Shown here piece by piece: positions 1 to 10,093 of a stretch of DNA of 55,187 bases. A program made the position numbers and the translations under genes. The DNA comes from Ophioceras dolichostomum (Eukaryota > Ascomycota > Sordariomycetes > Magnaporthales > Ophioceraceae), in NCBI GenBank assembly GCA_003049485.1, contig PYST01000269.1:1-55187 (forward strand), read 5' to 3'. The stretch's first letter is position 1, and every line of letters starts with the position of its first letter. The notes under the pieces were generated by a model, which ran no database searches, had not been told where the DNA came from, and was given only the letters and a program-made list of their open reading frames with translations.

Positions 1-275
1 CGTTGTTGTTGTTGAATGCACAGAAATCTACCATCTCTGACATCCCAGGGCTTTTTTTTTTTTTGTGTGCACACACAGCCAAAAAAAAAGCGGAGAATGT
101 AAAACTCTTAATTGGAGGGGGAGCTTTCCTTTGGAAGAGGGACACAAGAATTCAGTAGTATTTTGCACGTGTGCTTGTTCCTTTCCCCATTGCCTTTCCA
201 ACACCTCCCTCCCAACATGCCCCAGTCACAACACACTAACCACCCAGTTCACTTACAGAAAGAAAAATACCTAGC

Positions 276-581
276 ATGTGTTGGTCCTCTTGGGAATACT
301 GTCGCTGCACAGTGTGTAAGTGGAAGGTGTGGGGAACCCGCTTCAACGTGCACAAGTGTGCACGGGAAAAACTGCTCAAAGGCGCTTGTCACTATAGCGT
401 GGCGTCGAGGGAACAAAAGCTGATCCCTATTTACGACGACGTCCTGGACGAGTGGGCCTGCGCCAGCTGCAAGGTCGTGATCGAAGATCTGGAGAGGAAA
501 AGAAAAGAAAACACCACGAGTAGGGTTAAGCCCCTTGTTTGGGGTGACAAGGAGCAGGCGTGGAGTCTGATCTGGGAATGA
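276..581 (+). CDS. possible small Cys-rich protein, unknown function
   Basis: This is an uninterrupted 101-codon frame with eight cysteines. They sit in short clusters near the N-terminus (CRCTVC) and towards the C-terminus (CASC), with a histidine-cysteine pair between (VHKC). The spacing resembles the small zinc-ribbon-like hypothetical proteins common in ascomycetes, which begin MC and carry paired CxxC or CxC motifs. That likeness is an impression, not a database match. There is no signal peptide or membrane segment. A strong GTAAGT donor-like string lies inside codons 14-16, so the real gene could be spliced, but I see no convincing acceptor. It could also be a chance frame. Confidence 0.35.
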   Translation: MCWSSWEYCRCTVCKWKVWGTRFNVHKCAREKLLKGACHYSVASREQKLIPIYDDVLDEWACASCKVVIEDLERKRKENTTSRVKPLVWGDKEQAWSLIWE

Positions 582-690
582 CACCCGATGATGGGGAATC
601 GGACAGCCTGAACACACTCCTTTTATCTTATGTTTCCTTTTCACGAACTACCTACCCATTACTCTACCACCGTACCGTATGTCCGTACGA

Positions 691-842
691 ATCTCTACAT
701 CATGACACTTATTTAGTTGTACCTTTGCTACTTGGGAACTTGGAGAAAACACAATGCCGTCATAGCACAGATGGCGTCGTGTTCTACTTAATAGTCCCCA
801 TGTAGCAAAGGCAGAACTAATAAGTGTCATAGTGTAGAGGTC
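691..842. repeat. long imperfect inverted repeat (hairpin)
   Basis: Arms of about 70 nt (roughly 691-763 and 771-842) are reverse complements with scattered mismatches and small indels, around a short loop near 764-770. The strongest paired blocks are ATGACACTTAT at 702-712 with its complement near 820-830, and CCTTTGCTAC at 722-731 with its complement near 802-811. No coding frame explains it. It could be a MITE-like relic or the precursor of a structured small RNA. Confidence 0.75.
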
Positions 843-843
843 C

Positions 844-1523
844 GGTGTGGGCAACACTTTACGTATCATGACTTTTAATATCGAAATCCACCTTCCTCCG
901 CAGCACTTCTCCTTTCCCGGATCTAGCGTTGTTATCTGGGGATGTTTTCGTCTCACGCTTGACCGGATATGGTGGCAAAAGTATTGGAAAAGAGAGAAGG
1001 GAACTATTTGAATGAGTGTATTGAAGAGCCCTTGCCCTTCCCTATTCTGTCTATCTACAGAGTGAATGGACGGTCTTTTATAGACCTCTAGAGTGGAGGG
1101 ATGAATCACGTCGAAGGTTATAGAAGCTATTATCAAGCATCGTTCTGGAACATCATGGAAGTCCATAGAACCTTCGGGCAGTTGGTAGAATCTTCTGACA
1201 AAAAGTCTGTTGCATGGAAACGCGGAAAGTTGAAGTTTGGAGCTCGTAGGGTAGGCTGGAGGTATATACACGAAGGATAGATCTACCGTCGACCGCACCA
1301 AGGAAAAAGACAGTCGTCGTGATCGCTGGAGTTAACAAAGCGGAAGCTCTCGTAGCAATTTATATACATACGACCACCACAATCTCCCCTGCCTGACACA
1401 CTCTCCTACTGCTTGCTCGCTGTCACTTTGTCACACGTCCTGATTTTCACCACTCGGCTTGTATTACTACCGCGAGTTTGTGGTGTATGACACCTCAGCT
1501 GACCCCTAGCTGGCCCCTGGCAC
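844..1523. other. non-coding stretch
   Basis: I see no convincing gene here. A 217-codon open frame on the minus strand (648-1301) overlaps the hairpin and shows no recognisable domain, so it was not called. The stretch probably holds the 3' flank of the esterase gene that follows on the minus strand. Confidence 0.5.
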
Positions 1524-2729
1524 TTAGGACGATAGAGTGATCTTGGGAGAAGCCGACCAGTTGCTGACCCAGTCGCTCATGGTGACGGTCGCCTTGCTGG
1601 TCTCGACATCATTGGTCTTGCCCTGGCCAAGCAGGAACGTGTTGATGTACGAGTTCAGGTTCGCAGTCGTGGCGGACGGGAACTGGCAGTGGGAGTGGCC
1701 GCCAACGAGTGAGAAGCCCATGTTGGGGCCGACCCCCAGACCGGCGAAGATCATGCGCCCGGCCTTCATGCAGGCGGTCGTGCTGACGGGGCCGAGCCAG
1801 TCGATGTCGTTCTCGATGACGAACAGGCCGCGGGGCGCGACGAGTGCGGGCAGGAAGTGGAAGTCGCCCGGGATGGAGGTCGTCTTGCTGGTGTAGGTGT
1901 TGAAGCGGGGGGAGAACCAGGCGTTCTCGCCCACGATCTGCGAGGCGGTCTGGATGTTCTTGCCCTTGGACTTCTCCGAGTCGGAGATGCGCCAGCAGGC
2001 GGCGCCGCCGGAGCCGGACTCCTGCGGGATGGTCAGGGCGATGCGCTTCTCGAGCGCGCCAACCATGAAGGCGCCCTTGCCGTTGCGGCTGCACCCCGTC
2101 ACACCGAGCTTCTTGGGGTCGATACCCGTCGTGGCCGGGCCGAGCTGCTCCAGAGCGTCGATGATGCGGCCCACGCACCAGGCCCACGCCGTGGTGGCGC
2201 CCGCCGAGTGCGACCTGCCGAACAAGTCGAAGAACCAGCCCGTGCCGTGGCTGTTGGGGTTCGACTGGGCCGCGCAGGCGTCGTTGCCGAAGTTGATGCG
2301 GCCCACGCCCGAGGGCACAGGGATGGAGATGCCGCCTACGCCGATGATGGCGGGGCCGCCCGTCGTGCCGCCGGCAGACGGCTTGGTGACGCCCACGGTG
2401 ATTGACTTGGTGTTGCTGCCGACCTTGATCGTGATGGCGATGTTGTTGCCGGACATGGTGGCTGTGACCGAGTCGGGCGGCGGGGGGTAGTCGCCCAGCA
2501 CGTACTGCTGCAGCTCCTTGCTCATCTCTTCCTGTCGGCACTTCCAGTCCGAGGCGGACGCCACCGCCTTGCCGTCCGCGAATTTCCAGGGGTCGGGCAG
2601 CTGCTTCTCGTTGACCGTGGCATAGCTGGACGCCGTCGAGCAGGTCTGCCGCTTGGTCGCGCTGAAGATCTCCGACGCCGGGAACGCAGCGGCCGTGCCG
2701 GCCAGGAGGAGAACTGTGAGGCTGTGCAT
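1524..2729 (-). CDS. 4-O-methyl-glucuronoyl methylesterase, CE15 family (Cip2-like), secreted
   Basis: The product is 401 aa. CE15 enzymes cleave the ester between 4-O-methyl-glucuronic acid on xylan and lignin alcohols, outside the cell. The start chosen at 2729 gives a classical signal peptide (MHSLTVLLLAGTAAAFPAS); the frame is open upstream to 3017, but that extension is not secretory. A KR pair at residues 26-27 may be a Kex2 site before the mature N-terminus. The family serine motif GCSRNGKGA places the nucleophile at Ser214, the acid is likely Glu237 in PQESG, and the catalytic histidine lies in GGHSHCQF (345-347). Unlike Trichoderma Cip2, no cellulose-binding CBM1 module is visible before the catalytic domain. 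The gene is intronless. Family assignment is firm and the substrate is inferred from the family. Confidence 0.93.
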   Translation of the reverse strand: MHSLTVLLLAGTAAAFPASEIFSATKRQTCSTASSYATVNEKQLPDPWKFADGKAVASASDWKCRQEEMSKELQQYVLGDYPPPPDSVTATMSGNNIAITIKVGSNTKSITVGVTKPSAGGTTGGPAIIGVGGISIPVPSGVGRINFGNDACAAQSNPNSHGTGWFFDLFGRSHSAGATTAWAWCVGRIIDALEQLGPATTGIDPKKLGVTGCSRNGKGAFMVGALEKRIALTIPQESGSGGAACWRISDSEKSKGKNIQTASQIVGENAWFSPRFNTYTSKTTSIPGDFHFLPALVAPRGLFVIENDIDWLGPVSTTACMKAGRMIFAGLGVGPNMGFSLVGGHSHCQFPSATTANLNSYINTFLLGQGKTNDVETSKATVTMSDWVSNWSASPKITLSS

Positions 2730-5356
2730 TGTTGTGTCTCTGTCTCCGACTTGTTGGACTGCCCTTTGTTTCAAGAGGTGGAACGGGAAGCTAAGGAAGG
2801 CCGACGACCACGAGGTCAGGAATAAGGATGAGATTTCAGCAAGGGATACCCTCTGCAAGTATGTATGTACGACAGCCAGCCGGCAAGTGGCAGACGCGTG
2901 TCCCGACTCCCTGCTCCCGGCAGAAGAGCTTTTATGTACAAACCGCTTTGATAGGCATCTTTGGGCGGCTCGTGGCCTCCGTTGGCCTCCGCTGTTGCAG
3001 GCCAACCATGAGACCATCTAAACTGAACCATGGGAGGGTACCGCCGCGGCGCTAGCTGTGGGAGTGGAGGAGGAAGAGGCGGAGAGAGATTGAGGATAAT
3101 ATGGATATTTGGTGCGGCATTGGGCAATATTCTCCAACTTATTAATGTACCCCAACGCCAAGTGCCGTACCTTGATTTGAACTCTTTTGGGTTTTGGCGG
3201 CACTGGCTGCCGACTCGTTCGACACACGCATGCGTTCCATAATACTGTTGTGGTGCTGGGCTTGTCAGGGGCACAACACAGAGGCGAGGGGATTCCTTTG
3301 ACTGTTTCGCCTGGACCAACGCAGTGGCACGAACAAAGCACGAGTAAATGCAATCCTCTTCGTTGCTGACTTTTGGCATTTCCTTCTTTCTTTTTCTGTT
3401 ACCTCTTGTTGACGTTGCAGATGAAAGTACCGATTGCAGTGCGAGGAGTTGTGTGGAGGCGGGAGTTTGATGATAGTCGAGAAATCATCACCCAGTGGAG
3501 CCTGACAGTAACACAAACCACAAACTGGAACCTTAGGTTGTACGGGGATGATCCCCGACCAAGCACCCTAGGTTAGTATATCTCCCAACTTGGCGGTCTC
3601 TTTTTGTTTGCCCCGCATCGGCAGAGACACCCCGCGACAGAGCTGTTCCAGTGGGGTGTCGTCGGAGTGCCAAGTCCCGGGATAAATGGCTTTCATCCGC
3701 GCTCCGTCGTCGTAAGACCATACACCAGTAGTCCCGGGCCCAACCAAATTTCTCTGGTAGCCCTCACATATCAATCTCCCATTACCAGTCCACGGTGAGC
3801 CACCGCTGCGTGGACGGCGCCAGAAGAGGCAGGTTATGTGTCTTCTTCGCCTTCCATCCTGCTTGCCAACCACGGCGCCTCGTCTAGTTTGCAATGACTG
3901 GCAGCGGACGGGCATATATTCTTCGAGTGTCGGCAGTAGGGACTGAGATCATGTATCTGTTCGCGGAGTTCGGCATGGCCAACCCGGTGTGGCTAGTGAT
4001 GACGCACACGCATGCAGTCCCGGGCGCATCTGTCCCTCAGGCTGCCTCCCGAATCCATGCTGTTTCTTGCATCCATGTTGCGACTCTGTGAGGAAGCCTG
4101 CCCGCTCTTGGTGTTGACCCGGTCTTGGCCGCGGGGGACTGATATTCAGGGACAGACTGAGACAGATTTGGGGCCGGCTTGGCCGTGGAGCTCCTTTTCG
4201 ATCACTGTGGCTTGGGGTTCAGGGTAAAATCGAGGCGTGATAGTACCAAGCCAACTGAGAGCACCGTTCCACGTGTTGCATCCGCATATATCTAGGTAGC
4301 TACGTATACGGGCCGTCCGCCAAGGGGCACATCTCAGGACCTCACTGGCGGAAGATCTTTGGACAGCATCGGAGGTTAAGGGGACAGAAGCATTCGGAGA
4401 AAAAGTTCTCGTGGTCCTGACACCCCAAGAGATCTCCCCGCAATGGTCATCACCGCTTAAAGTCTTCCGGGGTGTTTATCCGGGGCCAAGGCGGGCCGTA
4501 CCACGGAGCAATGGGCTGCTGCTACTATGTGCGCACAACGCTCCTATCAGGTTGTCTTGTCGCTCGGCCAAACGGATGTCTCTCAGAGAAGAACTCGAAC
4601 TTGCCCCCTACCTCCGAAGAGAATTAAAAAACACATTGATTTGAAGAGATCCGGCTCTGAGTTCTACTTAGACATTGGACTAAGTGCCTTGAGCTGCCTT
4701 GCAGAAGAATCATTTAACTAGGAATTACTAGTAGCTAAACCACGTGTGATACGAAGTTCTCACATTATCCCCTAAAACTCGGAGTATGGACATCTACATA
4801 GTATACTACGAGTAAGTTAGTTGCTCCTTTGCCTAGTACTATCTCAATTACATGTTGAGGATGCACATCGAAGAGGAATGAAGCGGAACAACCGAATCGT
4901 GCTAGTACTAGTCCCTACTACCTACATAGGTATGTCTAAGACGAAAAGAAAAGATAAAAACACCGGATAGCAAAGTCAGAGGCCTTTTCCGTACCGATAA
5001 GTTGAGAGCGACATTCGTCATAGAGTTGGTTGTGGAGGAGAAGGAGAAAAAAAAAGGAAAGAGTCTCACAGTTACACGAAGCCTTTGATACTTGAGTGGA
5101 ACCTCATCAACGGATGTAAGACGGGCAGAATGTGAAGTGGAATCACAGGTGGCCCTGCATCTCTTGGCCGTCTCCTCTAGCGTGGCTTTGCAGTGGCTGT
5201 ACACTGCTGGAATGACAAATCAAGGGAGGGAGAATGTTCTGCGTCCTATTTTGTTCGAAGCCATAAGCTCGACGTATCGCTGATGACTCGGCCTTCATCT
5301 CCTTGCCCAACCACTTTTAGAGAAGAAAGTATCACAGAGGAAAAGGAACAAACAAA
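2730..5356. other. gene-poor intergenic region, 2.6 kb
   Basis: This stretch holds the upstream region of the esterase gene and the upstream region of the gene at 5357. Several frames of 60-120 codons exist, but none has a recognisable domain, good start context or homology-like pattern. Roughly 4620-4990 is visibly more AT-rich than its surroundings and rich in short CTAGTA/TACTAG palindromes, which could be a decayed repeat. Confidence 0.5.
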
Positions 5357-6334
5357 ATGTCGGACGAGAAATCATCATCACTGCCGCCGCCTCCTTTTCC
5401 GATTGAAAACGAAGCCGGCGGGACACCTGCACAGAAGAGACTTCCGCTGGAAGAGGAGGTGCAGGCAGAGGCAGGAGGCCTAATCCCGGCCACTGGCGGC
5501 GGCCCGACACCTCTCCAGCCGCCGCGGGCCATGGGCGGTCCCGAGCCGCCGCCCTACGCCAAGGACGTATCAACCACGGGCGACGACGCGATGATCCCCC
5601 CCGGCACGGTCCGGCTCGCAGACCGCTTCATCCACGCCTCGGACTCCGCCTCCGACGCGTCCTCACCGCCGCTGTACGGCCTCTCCAAGCCGATCGGCTA
5701 CTTGCGCGACACGGACCAGACCGTGCAGCTCGAGCGGCTCGACTACGCCCTCAAAGGCCTTGGCGGCTCCGCACCCCGCGTGGCGGCGAAGAGCAAGCTT
5801 GTGTACTACCTCAGGAGACCACCGCCTATCACAGGCCCGGCGTTTCCGTACGTTGCGGAAAGCGCGAGCAGGACGACGTTGGGGAGCGTGGGTTTTAGGA
5901 CGTTTCGGTCTGGATTTGGGTTTGGGACTGGTGGTGGTGGTGGGTGGAGGGCTTGGAGGGTTGTGAAGAAGAAGGTAGAGAAGAAAGGAGTTTTGGATTT
6001 CGTGGAGGAAGGCGAGGCGATTTTTGAGGTAAAGAGGAGGAAGGTCGGGGGGTGGAGGGATCGGGGTGGGAGTGGGAGTGGGAGTGGCATTGGGATTGGT
6101 GGTCCAACGAGCTCTTCGTCATCGCCGACGTCGTCGTCGTCATTAGGGGAAGTGTTCGAGTGGTTTGACCACAAGGGTACGCTGATCGCTGTGGAGGACG
6201 AGGGAGAGGTGCAGGGGATGCATCGCCTGGTGGTGCTGGTGGCGCTGGATAGGCGCACGAGGGACGCGCTGGTTGCGATGTGGTGTTTGCGGCTGTGGGG
6301 GGTTATGGCGGAGAGGAATAGGTTTGGCCGCTGA
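5357..6334 (+). CDS. hypothetical protein, low-complexity with structured C-terminus
   Basis: The product is 325 aa from one exon, starting in good context (caaaATGTCGG). I do not recognise the family. Residues 1-85 are Pro/Glu-rich and disordered-looking. Residues 88-155 read as an ordered segment (LADRFIHASDS, then GLSKPIGYLRDTDQ). A Gly-rich stretch lies around 190-200 and a Gly/Ser-rich linker around 238-262. The last 65 residues, with FDHKGTLIAVEDEGEV and then LVVLVALDRRTRDALVAMW, look like a conserved folded module. There is no signal peptide or clear transmembrane segment. The protein is probably intracellular, with function unknown. Codon use and the conserved-looking C-terminus argue that it is a real gene. 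Confidence 0.7.
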   Translation: MSDEKSSSLPPPPFPIENEAGGTPAQKRLPLEEEVQAEAGGLIPATGGGPTPLQPPRAMGGPEPPPYAKDVSTTGDDAMIPPGTVRLADRFIHASDSASDASSPPLYGLSKPIGYLRDTDQTVQLERLDYALKGLGGSAPRVAAKSKLVYYLRRPPPITGPAFPYVAESASRTTLGSVGFRTFRSGFGFGTGGGGGWRAWRVVKKKVEKKGVLDFVEEGEAIFEVKRRKVGGWRDRGGSGSGSGIGIGGPTSSSSSPTSSSSLGEVFEWFDHKGTLIAVEDEGEVQGMHRLVVLVALDRRTRDALVAMWCLRLWGVMAERNRFGR

Positions 6335-6771
6335 TTTTTCATACAGGTGAGTCGGGTGGGCTGTCCATGGCTCTCTTCGCCCGTGCTGGTGGGCTCCTGG
6401 GGACACTTGAACTGACAAGCCGGTGGTGGCAGCGAAACGGCGGAACTTCTCGAAACATCACGGAGGGGCCAGTTGAACTCCCTCTGTGCGGGATACGGTT
6501 AGTTTTTCCTTTTATCGCAGGAGGGCGTTTCCCACAATACTAGATTCTGCATGCGAACATCAGCCCCATCATCAAAACCATCTAAATACTATCATGCCGG
6601 GCCTCCTCCTCTCGCTTTAAAAGCTCGAGACGGCCTAGCACCGTATAACACCACTCAGCTTCTCCTTTGCCCAGACCTCTCATTCCGTGACCTCCCCCTT
6701 TCCCTCAGTCAGCGCCCACGTCCGCCACGCCACGAACCTATCCGGCTTTACCAGCACGCATCCAGACTCGT

Positions 6772-7477
6772 TCACACCGCGCACCATGCGCATTCGAAGT
6801 ACGTATCCTCGTAGTCCTGGCCATAGCCAATCGAAACCACCCTGATATCAATCCCAAGCACTCGTATAACTTCCGTCACCGCCACCCCCCGCGCTTCCGT
6901 CCACCAATACCCGTGAAACGGGCAAACCTTCCCTTCCCCGCCAGATCGATCGTCAACACTAGTCCACCAGGGATCGTCTTTCCCCCATACGTGCGGCAGA
7001 CGACGTCCGGGCCTCATGGAGAAGCAATGGTAGAGCACCTCGTCCGGGTTCTCCTTCTCGGGTGCGACCTGCGCGGCCGTGACTTCATCGTCAGCCACGA
7101 CGGCATCCGAGACATACAGCTGGCTTCATCTCGACGCCTAAGTTTTGCAACTCGTGCTCCGAGCTCATGATGGTCCACTGCAGGTCCGCGCGCCGCTTGC
7201 GTCCCCGGGGCAAGTCGGACGTAGATTCCTTCAGGGCCTGTCGACGGAGGCCCACGTCCACCTCGAGGAAGCCGAGCGCCGAGAAGACGTGGTCGTGATC
7301 GCGGAAGCCGTCGTTACCACGTTTGACGATTGAGGCACCGACGGGTTGGCGTTCGGGGGTGTATAACGCGAGGATGGAAGGGTTGGCTCTGCCCATTGGA
7401 AGGGATCGAGGGGGAGGGTTAGTTGTGCGTTTGTCATCATTTATCATCACCACCATGATCATCAGGGTCGCCTCCAC
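6772..7477 (-). CDS. hypothetical protein, two exons
   Basis: Model: exon 1 is 7118-7477 and exon 2 is 6772-7068, giving 218 aa. The two frames overlap and look like separate genes, but a 49-nt intron (7069-7117) with a perfect GTATGT donor, a CTGAC branch site and a GCGCAG acceptor joins them in phase 0 and removes the stop. The start is uncertain: Met28 (near 7396, MGRANPSILALYTPERQP) is a more natural N-terminus than 7477. The C-terminal half contains CFSMRPGRRLPHVWGKDD, KVCPFHGYWW and YFECAWC, with several Cys, His and Trp residues that could bind metal or form disulfides. I do not recognise the family. It is convergent with the 5357 gene, with ends about 440 bp apart. Confidence 0.65.
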
Positions 7478-7780
7478 TTGGGCCTGAATCAGGGGCTACG
7501 GTGAGGGAGGGACCGCTCGGGGACAAACTCACCCTTCAAAAAGTACGCAACTGATTGATGGGTAGATGCACGCGAACATTAGATGAACCTCCGTTCGGGG
7601 CTTTCCCTCCCTCGCGTTCTTGGTCGCAAACAATCACCAATACTTCCTTAACATGATATAGACTGAACTGGCTGCCAAGGTCATGCCTACGGCTCTCCAT
7701 CCCTGTTCAGATTCAAAGGTACAGAACCTCTCTTTGCTTTTGCGTCGATGCCGCCTTTGCTTCAACAACCACCCAAGTTA

Positions 7781-10093
7781 TTACACCGAAATAGTAACAC
7801 TAGCCTGCCTAGGCGCAAGCCACTCACTGCCCCCATAAACGACGGTAAACACATGTTTGCCCGGCGCCAGACCATCCAAAATCGGTATCACCGCCTTCCC
7901 CCCATCACCCAACACCACAGGCCCAGCCCTAATCGCCCTCCCCTCCCACAGTGTGACATTCCCCGTGACGATCTCCCCCGGCCCGCCCGCCACGCCCACA
8001 TTCACGCTCGCCGCCGTGCGCAGCAGCGACACGGCTACGGTGGCGTTCACGAACGTCGGCCCCGTGGGCGGCTCCTGGTACCCGTTCGAGGTGAGACTCC
8101 AGTCCTTCTGAAACTTGCAGGGAACACAACCCGGCCAGTACCACCTCGGCAGACGGCCCGTGACTGGGTTGCGGTACGCGAACCACATCCGCTGGATATC
8201 CGGCCAGTTGAGCACTGTGGGACCGGAACCGCCGCGGAAGGTGGACTCGCGCTCGCCTACGTCGGGGAGGGTCACGTCTGGGATTGGACGTTGTTGCTGC
8301 TGTCGCTTGTCTGACGAAGAAGAGGAGGAGGAAGAAGAGGAGGAAGAAGAAGAGGAAGAAGAGTTCGTAGAGCTGTTGCGACCCAAAGCCCAGCCATTCA
8401 ACCACCCGTTCGACTGCCAGTAGAACTCATCAATGGTTATATCCCACAGCTTCCACACGCCGTTCTCGTCTCGGATCATCTGGTCGTGGTAGATCGCACC
8501 ATTAAAGCTGCCCGCGCTGGTCGTCGACGTGCTCGGCTGCAAGAGCCGCGATCGGCAGCTCGCGGACCGCCCGTCGTGCGAGGCGATGATCACGGGCTGT
8601 GGACGCCAGTGGAACGCGATGCTCGACCGCATCGGGTTTGAGGTGTTGCCGTAGTTGCTGCGGCAGATGGATGCGATCTTGTCGCGGCCCTTGAACCAGC
8701 CCGTGAACGGGGTCAGCTTGTGGCCTGATACCGCGTGGATGGCGCCCATCTGGTCGCAGCGGAGGTCGTCTAGGTAGAAGCCGTATGCCGAGGAGAGATT
8801 TTCTGTGCCGTCGAAGGCTGCGGCGCGGGCGAGCTTGCGTTTTAGATCGGCTAGGTCTTTGTTGGGTGCTACTGGGGAGGTTTCTGGGGAGGAGAAAGGC
8901 GGAAGGATGTTGTTGCGGCGAGGACCGATGGGGAGGAAGTCTGGCACGATCCTGTTGACGGGCAGTGTGCCGCCGTTGCCCCATCCGCGGACGTAGTCGG
9001 CCGCCACGATGGGTGTGACGTGGAGATCGCGCATCTTCCACAGCCCGTCCTCCTTGACGAACCGGTTGCGGAAGACGCTGAACTCCCAGGATGCGGTCTG
9101 GTTGCGCACATCGCCGATCATGCCGATCTCTGTGCCCCTAGCAAGTGCTTCTCCTCCGCTGGGATCGACCTTGACGATAGTCGAAAACAGGATTCGGTCG
9201 TTGAGAATTCCGTAGGTCAGCTCCTCGGGGCCCATCTTGCGCTCGAGCACTTGGCGGATCCCCGCAGCTCCGGTGAAGGATCCGATCCCGTCGATGGTGA
9301 CGGACGAGTTGGACGCGAACAGGTCGACCACATCGGTCCACATTCGCCTGTCGACGTAGTATCCGAACGCATGCTGCAGGTTGCGCACCTCGTCCTCGTC
9401 GTTCAACAGCGCGATACGTCGCGCCAAGTCGTCTGCCGTAGCCACCGTCGCGGGTGCTTCACCAACGGGACCCGGGATTGGCACCCCCGTGCTGTCGGGC
9501 GTGAAGTGGTACGGTACCAGGGGCAGCAGCTGGCCCCCGACGTTCCTCCACCCGCCGATGTACGGCCCTTCGTAGTAGGGATAGTAGTGTAGCAGCGAGA
9601 TCCTCCAGCCAGCAGCTTCGGTCAGAACGTACTCGTTCTCGTAAATGCCGCCCTGGATGCGCGTCCCGCCCGCGCCGTCGCCCATGAAGCGCTGGCCGTT
9701 CCAGCGCGCCTTAGCCGAGCGCCCGTCCACCGACAAGCTAACGAGCGGGTTCTCTGCGATCATAGTATCGAGGGATCCAGGTCTGAGGCCGTCCATCCCG
9801 GCCGCGTCGTTGGCCAGCCATCTTTCGATGGCTCGGGGTCCTGTGGCTGTCTGGTTGCCCCATTGTAAGGTGCCCGTGTCGGAGAAAAGTGCGGCCATCT
9901 CGCCCCTGTCCCCGAACTGGGCGAGCTGCGAGAAGGTTCGTTGGACATCTTTGACTTCGCGGATCGACTCGACTCGCTCGAGATCCCTGGCAAGTGAGTT
10001 GAGTGATAGGGGAGCTGTTTGCTGGCTGATTGCCCCTGCGCTGAGCAGCACGATCGCTGCTACGACTGATGTCTTTGTAATGTTGGCCTTCAT
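7781..10093 (-). CDS. secreted three-domain SnoaL/NTF2-like protein with C-terminal Ig-like domain
   Basis: The product is 770 aa from one exon. Residues 1-24 form a signal peptide (AAIVLLSAGAISQ). Three consecutive segments have the SnoaL/NTF2-fold pattern of an N-terminal helix with a paired acidic/arginine motif, a middle loop, and a C-terminal strand ending in a xWK/W-R motif: about 35-175 (GWRISLLHYYPYY), 222-372 (GLWKMRDLHVTPI) and 412-565 (GVWKLWDITIDEFYW). A poly-Ser tract (about 577-595) followed by KRQQQQ links to a region with a WPDIQRMWFAYRNPVTG motif. A final beta-rich segment from about 660 ends GKHVFTVVYGG...SVTISV, like a bacterial Ig-like (Big_3) domain. SnoaL-fold proteins include polyketide cyclases, dehydratases and isomerases. 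This gene lies on the same strand as the ligase, 660 bp downstream of its stop, so a role in the neighbouring polyketide pathway is plausible but inferred. Confidence 0.8.
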   Translation of the reverse strand: MKANITKTSVVAAIVLLSAGAISQQTAPLSLNSLARDLERVESIREVKDVQRTFSQLAQFGDRGEMAALFSDTGTLQWGNQTATGPRAIERWLANDAAGMDGLRPGSLDTMIAENPLVSLSVDGRSAKARWNGQRFMGDGAGGTRIQGGIYENEYVLTEAAGWRISLLHYYPYYEGPYIGGWRNVGGQLLPLVPYHFTPDSTGVPIPGPVGEAPATVATADDLARRIALLNDEDEVRNLQHAFGYYVDRRMWTDVVDLFASNSSVTIDGIGSFTGAAGIRQVLERKMGPEELTYGILNDRILFSTIVKVDPSGGEALARGTEIGMIGDVRNQTASWEFSVFRNRFVKEDGLWKMRDLHVTPIVAADYVRGWGNGGTLPVNRIVPDFLPIGPRRNNILPPFSSPETSPVAPNKDLADLKRKLARAAAFDGTENLSSAYGFYLDDLRCDQMGAIHAVSGHKLTPFTGWFKGRDKIASICRSNYGNTSNPMRSSIAFHWRPQPVIIASHDGRSASCRSRLLQPSTSTTSAGSFNGAIYHDQMIRDENGVWKLWDITIDEFYWQSNGWLNGWALGRNSSTNSSSSSSSSSSSSSSSSSDKRQQQQRPIPDVTLPDVGERESTFRGGSGPTVLNWPDIQRMWFAYRNPVTGRLPRWYWPGCVPCKFQKDWSLTSNGYQEPPTGPTFVNATVAVSLLRTAASVNVGVAGGPGEIVTGNVTLWEGRAIRAGPVVLGDGGKAVIPILDGLAPGKHVFTVVYGGSEWLAPRQASVTISV
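8315..8363. repeat. GAA/GAG (AGR) trinucleotide tract encoding poly-Ser
   Basis: A purine-rich trinucleotide microsatellite in the SnoaL-like gene. On the coding strand it reads as TCY codons and gives a run of about 18 serines between the third NTF2-like domain and the C-terminal part. It is likely length-variable. Confidence 0.85.

Noticed and set aside
648..1301. 217-codon minus-strand open frame
   Set aside because: It overlaps the hairpin, has no domain-like pattern or signal peptide, and its composition looks non-coding.
1609..2541. 310-codon frame opposite the esterase reading frame
   Set aside because: It is a shadow of the CE15 gene: Arg/His/Pro-rich and without domain features.
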